DNA of 15,857 nucleotides from Ruminococcus sp. Its GTDB lineage: Bacteria; Bacillota_A; Clostridia; Oscillospirales; Acutalibacteraceae. Positions within the stretch are counted from its first letter, which is position 1; every line of letters starts with the position of its first letter. The notes under the pieces were generated by a model that searched no databases, was not told where the DNA came from, and worked only from the letters and a program-made list of their open reading frames with translations. Position numbers and translations under genes: made by a program. Shown here one piece after another: positions 1 through 8,100 of this stretch. The DNA lies in contig JAFUPE010000054.1 of the NCBI GenBank assembly GCA_017481395.1, positions 1 to 15,857 of the forward strand, read 5' to 3'.

Positions 1-403
1 GTTTTTTAAGCTGGTTGCAAATACGTCAGCCGTATTCTTCACGCCATGCCCAAGCACGCTCTAAGAAAGCCTCTCTGCCGATATCTTCTTTTGTAAGGCC
101 CTCAGCCTTCATAGCTTCAACAATCTTAGCCTCTGTAGCAATAGATGCGTGGTCCGTACCGGGAAGCCATAGTGCAGAGTAGCCCTGCATACGTCTCCAT
201 CTGATAAGAATATCCTGCAACGTATTGTCAAGTGCGTGGCCGATGTGAAGCTGACCTGTAATATTTGGATGAGGCATAACAATAGTATAAGGCTTCTTGT
301 CCTGGTCTACCTCTGCATGAAAATATCTGCCTTTAAGCCAGAAGTCATATATTTTGTCCTCAACCTCTTTTGGGTTGTAGGACTTAGCAAGCTCTTTTGC
401 CAT
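1..403 (-). pseudogene. valS: Valyl-tRNA synthetase N-terminal part, interrupted by an in-frame TGA
   Basis: Class I aminoacyl-tRNA synthetase that charges tRNA-Val in the cytoplasm. The ATG at 401-403 opens a typical ValRS N-terminus: a DFWLKG block near residues 20-25, the [11 protein letters not shown] signature with the ATP-binding HIGH at residues 53-56, then [13 protein letters not shown] ribosome binding site (AAAGGGCGG) lies just upstream. After residue 125 (...REEYG) the frame meets TGA at 26-28, but the same frame then reads RICNQLKK to the window edge, as the family does (YGGRI.NQLKKLG). So the break is one substituted codon (Gly GGA or Ser TCA would need one change), not a frameshift. 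Family proteins are about 880 residues, so the rest lies outside. ValRS is normally essential; a sequencing error, a true nonsense allele or a second valS copy are all possible. Family identity is certain; pseudogene status is not. Confidence 0.85.
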
Positions 404-439
404 AGCAAAAACCGCCCTTTCGCAATAAATATTCAGTAT

Positions 440-468
440 ATTATCTCATTTTAACTATATTTTGTCAA
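440..468 (-). promoter_or_regulatory. valS promoter
   Basis: Read on the minus strand: TTGACA at 468-463, a 17-bp spacer, GATAAT at 445-440, with an extended TG one base before the -10. The start point would be near 433, leaving a leader of about 30 bases before the valS ATG. That is too short for a T-box riboswitch, which often controls synthetase genes in Firmicutes. Confidence 0.75.
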
Positions 469-472
469 CCCA

Positions 473-491
473 TTAGCCACGGGTTAGCCAC
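473..491. repeat. 8-bp direct repeat TTAGCCAC upstream of the valS promoter
   Basis: TTAGCCAC occurs at 473-480 and again at 484-491, a period of 11 bp (about one helical turn), just upstream of the valS -35 box. The same-face spacing and position would suit a small operator, but two copies of eight bases can arise by chance and no regulator is known. Confidence 0.35.
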
Positions 492-591
492 CCGCAAAAA
501 GCGACACGACAAGTTTAAAGTGCTCTATTTGTCTAAATTCACCTATATATTTTGTAAATTTTTGTGAATAGTAAAACAATTTTAAAAAAGT

Positions 592-630
592 TATAATTTT
601 TGGTGTGAGTTTTTTCGAAAACTTGCGTCT
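592..630 (+). promoter_or_regulatory. Candidate promoters of the sigma-factor operon
   Basis: Two overlapping candidates. A perfect housekeeping -10 (TATAAT, 592-597) has no good -35. Downstream, TGTGAG at 604-609 is followed 16 bp later by CGTC at 626-629 (context GCGTCTAATA), which resembles the -35/-10 pair of ECF-sigma promoters, typically autoregulated. Either would put the start of transcription upstream of the ribosome binding site at 657-663. The assignment rests on motif resemblance only. Confidence 0.45.
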
Positions 631-670
631 AATAAGTGAAAGAGCCAAACAAGGGGAAAGGAGCATATCA

Positions 671-1225
671 ATGGACAACGGTGCTTGTAGCTACCGCCGT
701 TTCCTTGATGGTGATGACAACGGCTTTATCGAAATTATAAAAGACTATAAGGACGGACTAATACTTTACATTAACAATTTTACAGAAAACATCTTTATTG
801 CGGAAGATTTGGCAGAGGACACCTTTGTTAAAATTGTTACCAAAAAGCCTCGTTTTTCGGGTAAATCCTCATTCAAAACATGGCTTTACGCCATCGGCAG
901 AAACGTAGCCTTAGACCATTTAAGGCGTCATAAAACAACTGTTGTTTCTTTCGATGAGCTTCCCGAAATCCGCGAGGAAACAGAAAGCCTTGAGGCAGAG
1001 TACATAAAGAAAGAGGACGCCAAAGAGCTTCACAAAGCTTTAGAAAAGCTCAATCCTCAATACAGGCAAATTCTCTGGCTTGTATATTTTGAAAATTTCA
1101 GCAACAGAGAAGCCGCATTAGTAATGAAAAAAACGGTCCGAAATGTAGAATCACTTTTATATCGAGCAAAACAGTCGTTAAAGACAGAACTTAACAAGGA
1201 AGGCTTTGTTTATGAGAAATTATAA
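671..1225 (+). CDS. ECF-type sigma-70 family RNA polymerase sigma factor
   Basis: A 184-residue alternative sigma factor with the two-domain ECF build. Region 2 spans about residues 18-86 (EDLAEDTFVKI, then FKTWLYAIGRNVALDHLRR, the -10 recognition helices). Region 4 spans about 120-174 (LEKLNPQYRQILWLVYFENFSNREAALVM, the -35 recognition helix-turn-helix). There is no region 1 or 3, as expected. The ATG at 671 is chosen because AAAGGAG lies 7 bases upstream; the frame extends to a GTG at 605, but that overlaps the candidate promoter and encodes no family sequence. The stop overlaps the next gene's start by 14 bases, implying translational coupling with the membrane protein that probably restrains it. 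The target regulon is unknown; the dockerin gene in the same operon is one likely member. Confidence 0.9.
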   Translation: MDNGACSYRRFLDGDDNGFIEIIKDYKDGLILYINNFTENIFIAEDLAEDTFVKIVTKKPRFSGKSSFKTWLYAIGRNVALDHLRRHKTTVVSFDELPEIREETESLEAEYIKKEDAKELHKALEKLNPQYRQILWLVYFENFSNREAALVMKKTVRNVESLLYRAKQSLKTELNKEGFVYEKL

Positions 1226-2369
1226 GGATATGGCAGACGCTGTATTCCGCAGGCGAGACGAATACGTAGCGTCAGTTAAGAGAAAAAAGAAAATAGCCTT
1301 AAATGCAAGCCTTTCCCTATGCACCGTTTGTTTGGCAGTTTTAGGTGCATTTGGTATATGGCAGTCCGGCGTGCTGACACCGGATCCCCACGTCATAGGC
1401 ACAAAACCCCAGAGCTTTACGGAGCCTACTACCGAAGGACTTATCCACAGCATTGGCAGTAACGCAACAAGCGAGGGTGAATATACTGAGAACACCCAAA
1501 TAATTACGGGTAATATAATAACAGGCAACACAGCAATTGACGCAACTAACCCCGACAACTCTGCAAATCCAACGGGAGCTACACTTACGACCGACCCGCA
1601 GGAAAAACCTGTTAATCCCGCATTGCCCACAATTAAACCCACAATACCCAGCTTCTCTGTCCCTCCCACAAACAGCGGTACGGTGCATCCCGACATTATT
1701 ATTCCCACGTCACCTATAGGCCCTACCCTGCCTAATTATCCTGACGCACCCGAAGTACCGCCTACAAGCGGCGACTACCCCAAGCCCAAACCACCTGTAG
1801 TATTACCTACAGACCCTGTAGAGCCTGAGGTACCGGCAGCAACAGGCGGTGATATCGGCGTTGAGGACGAAGTCCCTGATCCCCCCACCACGGCTTCGCC
1901 GACATGGGCCCCTGTAATCGATGGTACAGAAGAAATCCCTGTCACAACCATATCTCGTGAAGACGAGGCAGTCGAGCCCACCGAACCCACCGAACCCATT
2001 GAGGTAACGGTTCCCTGCTGGACCCAGTCTCCAACCGATGCACCCCTTGAAGAGCCTACTATGCCTGCTGCACCCGAAACACAGTCCCCCACAGCAGGAA
2101 TCAAAGTTTACGGCAAGGTAGTTGACCAAAACGGAAATCCTGTTGCAGGAGCAAAAGTAACCCTTTATTACAGCTTGAGCAACTACTCCACTGCTACAAC
2201 CAATGCAAACGGCGAGTACAGCTTTACAAATGTTCCTTATTATTCAGGTATTTACGTAAAGCAAACCTACGCACCAAGCGGATATACATCTGCCGCCAAC
2301 AAAGTATACGTAAGCTCTTCCAACGATTACGGCAGCAACTATATTGTGTTTGTCTGCACAAAGAAATAA
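1212..2369 (+). CDS. Single-pass membrane protein with Pro/Thr stalk and Cna-B-like domain; probable anti-sigma/sensor
   Basis: This 385-residue protein starts at ATG 1212, preceded by AAGGAAGG, inside the end of the sigma gene. Visible parts: a basic cytosolic head of about 28 residues (NYKDMADAVFRRRDEY, then KRKKK), one membrane helix at about 29-50, a low-complexity Pro/Thr/Glu-rich segment to about 295 that should form an extended stalk, and a C-terminal beta-sandwich at about 296-385 (KVYGKVVDQNGNPVAGAKVTL, NANGEYSFTNVP) typical of Cna-B/carboxypeptidase-regulatory-like domains. Position after an ECF sigma gene and topology suggest an anti-sigma factor sensing the cell surface, similar in plan to clostridial RsgI proteins. 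No zinc-binding anti-sigma motif (HxxxCxxC) is present, so sigma binding by the short head is inference. It could instead be a wall-anchored surface protein under sigma control. Confidence 0.7.
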   Translation: MRNYKDMADAVFRRRDEYVASVKRKKKIALNASLSLCTVCLAVLGAFGIWQSGVLTPDPHVIGTKPQSFTEPTTEGLIHSIGSNATSEGEYTENTQIITGNIITGNTAIDATNPDNSANPTGATLTTDPQEKPVNPALPTIKPTIPSFSVPPTNSGTVHPDIIIPTSPIGPTLPNYPDAPEVPPTSGDYPKPKPPVVLPTDPVEPEVPAATGGDIGVEDEVPDPPTTASPTWAPVIDGTEEIPVTTISREDEAVEPTEPTEPIEVTVPCWTQSPTDAPLEEPTMPAAPETQSPTAGIKVYGKVVDQNGNPVAGAKVTLYYSLSNYSTATTNANGEYSFTNVPYYSGIYVKQTYAPSGYTSAANKVYVSSSNDYGSNYIVFVCTKK

Positions 2370-2394
2370 TCTATCTTAAAAGGAGGCATTGACC

Positions 2395-3486
2395 ATGAAA
2401 AAAGCTTTTGCGTCAATTTTAGTTTTCATTCTCGCTGTTGTGCTTATGCTGTCAGCAGGTTTACCTGTGTCGGCAGAGGCACTTAAAGACCCACACCCTG
2501 ATTTTATCTTTAACCTATGGAGTGAATACTGTAAAGAGTTTGAAGAAATCGCAGGCTTCTACCCTACTCTCAGTGGCGATGCCAGCTACCGCGAAATCTC
2601 AGAATATTTTCCCTCTACAAGTGATGAGAGTAAAAACTTCAAGCTTATACTTGCAACCTACGGCTCTACCAAAGACACCTTCTCTTACCGCAAGGATTTT
2701 GGCGAGTACACCTACTATAACCCCAACTACTACAGGGATAGCCGTGAATACCTGATATACCTTTATAATCAGGACAAGGTTTATACCATCGAAGAAGCTT
2801 ACTACAATAACGTTGAAGGTGTTGAGTCAGCCATCGGTGCCTTAAACGGCGAAGCTTTGCTAAAAGTTGGCGATACAAACGGCGATTTTGAAGTAAACAT
2901 CAAGGACGTAACTTTCCTGCAAAAGTATACTGCAAAGCTTGAAAGTGTTAATAACATTTTCAGCCTTGAGCTTTTCAAACGAAGTGCTGACCTTAACCGC
3001 GACCATGATATAAATATCAAGGACGCAACCTTCCTGCAAAAACAACTTGCAAACATTTTAATCCCCACGGTTTACGAAAAAGTCCCTGCATCTGCTGATA
3101 GCGTAGAGTACAAAGAGGTAAGCTTAGGCTACAACTCTGACTACGGCAATGCCGATAAGCTTATTACAAATCTTCAGCAGTTCAGCGCCTACAGAAGCGG
3201 TTCAAGCAAAACCTATAACGAAGAGTTCTTTGAAGAAAAAGCTCTGGTACAGATTTACCATACATATTACACAGGTATGGTGCATGGCTTCGTTTCAGGA
3301 GTATACCGCGACGGCAACACCCTTTACGTAAAATACGGCGAATCACACCCCCACATAGGTGCAGGCACCACTGACGATATCGGTGTATTTAACGTTGCCC
3401 TTGAAATTGATAAGGATTTACTCGTAGGCGTAGAAAAACTTGCCATAGAAACAACTACCTACATCAGCTCTCCTTATGAATATTGA
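2395..3486 (+). CDS. Secreted dockerin-containing protein
   Basis: A 363-residue exported protein; ATG 2395 lies 8 bases after AGGAGG, 25 bases behind the membrane-protein gene. A Sec signal peptide covers residues 1-27 (MKK, a hydrophobic core, VSA before the cut). Residues 30-150 form a Tyr-rich domain I do not recognise. A complete type I-like dockerin lies at about 157-222, with two calcium loops of pattern D.N.D...N..D (D160-D171 and D199-D210), each followed by a helix with FLQK. Dockerins plug into cohesins of cellulosome-like scaffolds, so the protein is probably carried on an extracellular complex. Residues 235-355 form another domain (FFEEKALVQIYHTYYTG, VSGVYRDGNTLYVKY) vaguely like PrcB-C/protease-inhibitor-type beta domains; that guess is weak. 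No glycosidase motif or cohesin is seen in the window. Its partner and activity are unknown. Confidence 0.8.
   Translation: MKKAFASILVFILAVVLMLSAGLPVSAEALKDPHPDFIFNLWSEYCKEFEEIAGFYPTLSGDASYREISEYFPSTSDESKNFKLILATYGSTKDTFSYRKDFGEYTYYNPNYYRDSREYLIYLYNQDKVYTIEEAYYNNVEGVESAIGALNGEALLKVGDTNGDFEVNIKDVTFLQKYTAKLESVNNIFSLELFKRSADLNRDHDINIKDATFLQKQLANILIPTVYEKVPASADSVEYKEVSLGYNSDYGNADKLITNLQQFSAYRSGSSKTYNEEFFEEKALVQIYHTYYTGMVHGFVSGVYRDGNTLYVKYGESHPHIGAGTTDDIGVFNVALEIDKDLLVGVEKLAIETTTYISSPYEY
2899..3041 (+). repeat. Internal duplication encoding the two dockerin repeats
   Basis: The 26-base stretch at 2899-2924 recurs at 3016-3041 with two mismatches, 117 bp apart. It encodes the end of each calcium loop and the start of the following helix (IKD.TFLQK). 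The near-identity at DNA level suggests recent duplication or homogenisation of the two dockerin halves. Confidence 0.8.
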
Positions 3487-3544
3487 GAAACCAATCATCG
3501 TTTTTCCCTCTTTAAGAGATGTGTGATATATTGTGACCCCTTAA

Positions 3545-3586
3545 ATGACAAAGGCTCCCTCGGGAAACCGAGAGAGCTTTTGTCAT
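3545..3586 (+). terminator. Hairpin terminator after the dockerin gene, probably bidirectional
   Basis: An inverted repeat with arms at 3545-3563 and 3568-3586 closes on a GAAA loop. The GC core (CCTCGG/CCGAGA) is flanked by A-rich and T-rich arm ends (ACAAA/TTTTGT). It lies between convergent genes (dockerin stop 3486, GtrA-family stop 3599). There is no long T-run after the stem, so efficiency is uncertain. Confidence 0.7.
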
Positions 3587-3598
3587 ATGTAAATTAAA

Positions 3599-4102
3599 TT
3601 ATTCTTGGGATTTTTCTTTTTTAAACACAATCAGCTTGCTTAAAATGTAATTGAGGATAACCACAATAATACTTACAAGCACCTTGGCAAGCATACCCTC
3701 AATGCCAAAAATAGTCTGGTTAAGACCAATCCACACAAGGAAAGGAACACCTACCCACTCTACCGCACCTGAGGCAAGCCGAGACCCTACGAAAAGACCT
3801 ATTTCCTTAAATATAACAGTAGGCTTAAAGCTTCTGCTTTCAAAAACAAAAAGCTTGTTGGTAATGTAAGCAAAGAGCACAGCCGCCACCCACGAAAGCA
3901 CGTTTGCCACAGCAACCAGCACGTTTGTGTCCACAATTGCTTTTTCAAAAACACTTTCAAAAAGTGCGTAACTGCCCCAGCTTACAAGGGTAGTAAGCAC
4001 ACCGAAAATCAGATACATTATAATTTCCTTGTGCTTTAAAAACATTCTTTTAATAAAGCCATTACGTTCTTCGGGCTTTGTACTTTTATTTTCCTTTGCC
4101 AT
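3599..4102 (-). CDS. GtrA/GtcA-family membrane protein (probable undecaprenyl-phosphate-sugar flippase)
   Basis: A 167-residue integral membrane protein with four hydrophobic segments, at about residues 28-48, 62-86, 100-122 and 132-158, matching the GtrA-like family (usually 120-170 residues). Family marks include YLIFGVLTTLVSWGSYALFE, NVLSWVAAVLFAYITNKLFVF and the closing NYILSKLIVFK. The N-terminus and C-terminus are Lys-rich and probably cytosolic. In Listeria and Bacillus, GtcA proteins are thought to flip a lipid-linked sugar across the membrane for teichoic acid decoration. It starts two bases after the stop of the upstream glycosyltransferase gene, so the two are cotranscribed and probably act in sequence. 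The flipped sugar is unknown. Confidence 0.88.
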   Translation of the reverse strand: MAKENKSTKPEERNGFIKRMFLKHKEIIMYLIFGVLTTLVSWGSYALFESVFEKAIVDTNVLVAVANVLSWVAAVLFAYITNKLFVFESRSFKPTVIFKEIGLFVGSRLASGAVEWVGVPFLVWIGLNQTIFGIEGMLAKVLVSIIVVILNYILSKLIVFKKEKSQE

Positions 4103-4104
4103 TT

Positions 4105-5043
4105 TTACTTCTCCGGTTTTTCAATGTTCTTTACTTTGGCTATATAAATGGGGCGGTCTTTAACCTCGAAGTAAACTCTGCCTAAATACTCGCCTATAAA
4201 ACCTAATGAAATTTCCACAATACCTGCGGCAAAAAGTATAGCAGTAAGCACAGGCAGGAAATACCCAACAAAGCCTTTAACAATAGCTATAACAATCATA
4301 GCAATTGACGTACCAACACCGCCTAAAAGCAGAAGAATACCTAAGATATACAGAAGCTTTAAAGGTGTAACCGAAAAGGCGGTAAAGCCGTCAAAGGCGT
4401 ACTTGAAAAGACCCCAGAAGCTCCAGCTTGATGTGCCAATGGTACGCTCAACGTTTTCATAAGGAAGCCACTTTGTGTCAAAGCCTACCCAACAGAAAAT
4501 ACCCTTGGAAAAACGCTGAACCTCGCCCATTTCAAGAATTGACTGAACCATTTCACGCTTCATAACTCTGAAGTCAACGGCACCGCCGGGCATTTTAACC
4601 TTGCTTGTTGCGTTTTGCATAGCAAAGAACATCTTGGAAATAGCCTGCCTTATAAAGCTTTCGCCCTTCTGCTTTTCTCTGTAAAGAGCACAGCAGTCGT
4701 GGCCATTCTCTATTTCGGCAAGCATTTGAGGAAACATTGCGGGCGGATGCTGTAAGTCAGCATCCATAACAAACACCAAGTCGGCATCTGTATGCTCAAG
4801 ACCTGCGTACATAGCACTTTCTTTGCCAAAATTACGGGAAAAAGAAATATATTTTACATTGTCAAACTTTTTAGCAAGCTGAGTCATAACAAGCAAAGTG
4901 TTGTCGCGGCTGCCGTCGTTTACTAAAATATATCTGAATTTATAATCAGGAAGAGTAGCAATCACCTTGTTTGTCTCTTCCACAAAGGTAGGAAGTACTT
5001 CCTCTTCGTTAAAGCAAGGAACAACCAAATCAACTGTTTTCAT
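4105..5043 (-). CDS. CsbB/GtrB-like polyprenyl-phosphate glycosyltransferase (GT2)
   Basis: A 312-residue membrane-bound GT2 enzyme that probably moves a sugar from a nucleotide donor onto undecaprenyl phosphate on the cytosolic face. The N-terminal GT-A domain carries LVVPCFNEEEVLP, VNDGSRDNT, FSRNFGKESAMYAGL and the metal-binding D94-A-D96 in MDADLQHPP. The segment VQRFSKGIFCWVGFDT (about 181-196) is the RFxxG-type block of DPM1/GtrB/CsbB enzymes. Two membrane helices follow at about 227-256 and 263-292, then a short basic tail. The ATG at 5043 has GAGGTG upstream. It heads a two-gene unit with the GtrA-family flippase and faces the YfhO gene across a 153-bp shared promoter region. Sugar identity (GlcNAc in B. 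subtilis CsbB) cannot be read from the sequence. Confidence 0.9.
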   Translation of the reverse strand: MKTVDLVVPCFNEEEVLPTFVEETNKVIATLPDYKFRYILVNDGSRDNTLLVMTQLAKKFDNVKYISFSRNFGKESAMYAGLEHTDADLVFVMDADLQHPPAMFPQMLAEIENGHDCCALYREKQKGESFIRQAISKMFFAMQNATSKVKMPGGAVDFRVMKREMVQSILEMGEVQRFSKGIFCWVGFDTKWLPYENVERTIGTSSWSFWGLFKYAFDGFTAFSVTPLKLLYILGILLLLGGVGTSIAMIVIAIVKGFVGYFLPVLTAILFAAGIVEISLGFIGEYLGRVYFEVKDRPIYIAKVKNIEKPEK

Positions 5044-5066
5044 TTTTCATCACCTCAATAACTTAT

Positions 5067-5095
5067 ATTATATCAAAGTCAGTCTCAAAAGTCTA
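5067..5095 (-). promoter_or_regulatory. Promoter of the glycosyltransferase/flippase pair
   Basis: Minus-strand TAGACT (5095-5090), a 17-bp spacer and TATAAT (5072-5067), with TG one base before the -10 (extended -10). The start point would be near 5060, just upstream of the GAGGTG ribosome binding site. Confidence 0.6.
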
Positions 5096-5154
5096 TGATT
5101 TTTATATGATATATTTTTAAAAAACATATTTACTCTAAATGTGAAAAGTGTTAT

Positions 5155-5160
5155 TATAAT
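5155..5160 (+). promoter_or_regulatory. Probable -10 element for the YfhO gene
   Basis: TATAAT 37 bases before the ATG at 5197, within the divergent 153-bp intergenic region. No convincing -35 sits at 16-18 bp (TTTACT at 5129 is 20 bp away), so the promoter may need an activator or be weak. A small inverted repeat (TATGC at 5165-5169, GCATA at 5179-5183) lies in the predicted leader before the AAGGAG ribosome binding site. Confidence 0.4.
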
Positions 5161-5196
5161 TATGTATGCAAAAATCTCGCATAAAAAGGAGATATT

Positions 5197-8100
5197 ATGA
5201 CTAAATCTAAGAAATTTTTCTCAAAACCTGCCTCAGGCAAGAAGCTTGCCACACGGGCAGAGAAAAAGGGATTTTTCTACGATAACAGATTTATACTTCT
5301 GTCATTTGTAGTTCCCTTTGTGATTATGGCAGTAGGCTTTGCGGCTTACGACATAGCACCCTTCGGAATTTTTAAAACCATAGTGGATTCTGTGGCTCAT
5401 GGCTTGGGTCAGCTTTTCCCGTCATGGGGAATTACTACAGCCAAACCGGACTGGTCTAACCCGTGGGGAGACAAGCAGATGCTGGTAATCGATTTGTGGC
5501 ATCAGTATTATCCCTTCCTTGTTGAGCTTCACGAAAAGCTGCAATCCGGCGGAAGTCTTCTTCACTCATGGGTTTTGGGTATGGGCTCTAACTTTATTTT
5601 AGTTATGTCCTACTACCTGTTAAGTCCTCTTAACTTCCTTTCCGTAATTGTACCCGAGGCTTGGCTTGTAGAATACCTTGCCCTCATTACTGTAATAAAA
5701 ATTGCCTGTATGGGTGGATTTACTGCAATTGCACTCAAGATTATTACCAAGAGAAACGACCTTTCCTTAGTGGTTTTCTCTATGATGTTCTCGTTCTGTG
5801 CATTTAACATGGGCTACTACTGGTGCGTTATCTGGCTTGACTCGGTAGCTATGCTTCCGCTTTGCGTTGGCGGTACTGTGGCACTGCTTCGAGACGGCAA
5901 GTTCAAGCTTTTTACAATTTCGCTTGCTCTTGCAGTTGTATGCAACTACTTTATCGGTCTTTTCATATGCGTAGCGGTTCTCTTCACCTGCATAGGCTAC
6001 GAATGCTCTCGCTGGGGCGGTTTCAGAAAAGCCTTTAAGGACCTTGCACGCACAGCTTTCTTTACTGTATCGGCGTTGCTTATGACAGCACCTGTTACAA
6101 TTCCCACCTACTTAGGTCTGCAAAACACCTACAAGCAGACTATGGGTATGCCAAAAAGCTTTGTTATTAATGTTGTTTCTGACACAGGCTCAAACACAAC
6201 CATTACAAAGCCTGACGTTAATGAGGTTATGAATGCTATTTCCGAGATTTTCTCCAACGTATTCTCCTTTATTAACCCCTCCGACAAGGAAGGCTTGCCT
6301 AACATTGCCTGCGGTATGCTTTGCGTTATTCTTGCAGTTGTATTCCTCTGCTCCAAAAAGATTAAGCTTGGCGAAAAGATTTTCTGCTCTGCTACACTTC
6401 TTTTCCTTGTAGCAAGCTTCTTTATCCGTCACCTTGACTTTATTTGGCACGGCTTCCATTACCCCAACATGCTGCCTTCAAGATTCAGCTTCCTCTTTAG
6501 CTTCCTGCTGATTTATATGGCTTACAGGGCATACACCTTTATTGAGCACACCCACTACCTTGACATTGTAGTTGCAATTCTTGCATTTGTTCTTCTTGTG
6601 CTCACGTATTTTACAAGAGATGCCGAGTCCAACGCTCCGCTTATTGCCTCTTGCATTGTGGCAGGCGTATATATTATTCTGCTGTTCCTTTATAGCTTCA
6701 AGCTTCTTAATTTACGCACCCTTACCCTTTTGTTGTGCCTGTTTGTTTTCGGCGAAATGGTTGCAACCTCGATTATAGGTGTTAAAACCGTTACAACCAC
6801 CTCTATGTCGGGCTATCCCAGAGATGAAAAGAATATGGATGCAGTGCTTGAGCATATTGAGGCTATTGAGTTTACAGGCGAGCCTGATATTTACCGCACA
6901 GAGGTGCTTACAACCCAAACCCTTAACGACAGTGCACTTAACACCTACAACGGCGTTTCCATGTTCAACTCAATGGCAAACGTAAACATCACAAAGTACC
7001 TTGAGCGTATCGGCGTAGGCGCTTGGCAGGCAGGCAACCGATACACCTACTATGAAAGCTCACCTGTTACCAACACGCTTTTAAACCTCAAGTACCTTAT
7101 TTCCCGCGATGGCAAGTTCTACAACACTGACTACACAACACTTTTAAATAAAGTCGGCAACACTGCCTTGCTTGAAAATACAGCTTATCTGCCCATGGGC
7201 TATGTTGTAAATGAAGAGCTTATTAACTGGGCGGATGAGGATTTCAGCTCTACAGGTGCAAACAGCAAAAACGACAACCCCTTCCTTGAGCAGATTGAGT
7301 TCTGGCAGCTTGCCACAGGCATCGAAGAACCTCTTTACACTCAGCTTAAGGTTAAGGACCAAGGCCACACATCCTCCTCTATTCTTGAAGTAGGAAGGAC
7401 CTCAGATGGTCATTACAAAATTAATCCTAAAGACAAATCCGCCGAAATCCACACCAAGTTCAACTACTATCCCGAGGAAGACGGCACAGTGCTGTTCTAT
7501 TTAAAATACGACAACACCAAGGACAAGAAAACCAAGATTATGATAAACGACCAGGACAACGGCACCCGAACACTTAGCCGACCCAATATCGGCGTTGCAG
7601 GTGTGGTAGAGGCAGGCGACAAGGTTTCTGTTTATACCGACCTTACCGCAGGCAAGTCCGGAAGCCTTATCATCTATTGCTATCAGCTTAACGACGAGGT
7701 CTTCGAAAAAGGTCTCGAGATTCTCTCTAAGGGCGGTCTTACCACCACAAAGAGCAGCGACACCAAAATCGAAGGCACAGTAAACGCTGACAGAGACGGT
7801 CTTTTCTTCACCTCTATCCCCTATGAAAAGGGCTGGAAGGCTTACGTAGACGGCAAAGAGGTTGAGGTTACACCCGTTGCAAATGCTATGGTTGCTTTCC
7901 CCATTACCGAGGGCGAGCACGAAATTACCCTTAAGTTTATCCCTGACGGATTTATTATAGGTGTTACAGCCTTTGCTATCGGCCTTATTATGTTAGCAGC
8001 CGCTTGGTTTGTAACATCAAAGTATATGAAGGAAAACCGCGTTAAGGCAATGGCAACAACCTTCCTTAAAGCTGATGTAAAGGTTAAAGAAAAGCCTGTG

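Noticed and set aside
26..28. UGA recoded as Gly, Trp or selenocysteine
   Set aside because: TGA is used as a normal stop in two other genes of the window, and no selenocysteine context or homologous Sec site in ValRS is known.
404..604. T-box riboswitch or other leader RNA before valS
   Set aside because: The promoter lies at 440-468, leaving a leader of about 30 bases; no specifier stem or T-box sequence is visible upstream either.
605..670. Upstream GTG start for the sigma factor (22 extra residues)
   Set aside because: No ribosome binding site, covers the candidate promoter, and family homology begins after the ATG at 671.
1976..2000. Tandem ACCGAACCC units as a possible variable-number repeat
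   Set aside because: Only two copies, explained by the Pro-Thr-Glu-Pro repeats of the stalk; too short to call a variable locus.
1220..2129. Long open frames on the minus strand (162, 115, 109 and 108 residues) opposite the stalk-protein gene
   Set aside because: They mirror the Pro/Thr-rich codon bias of the plus-strand gene, have no good ribosome binding sites or family resemblance, and overlap each other.
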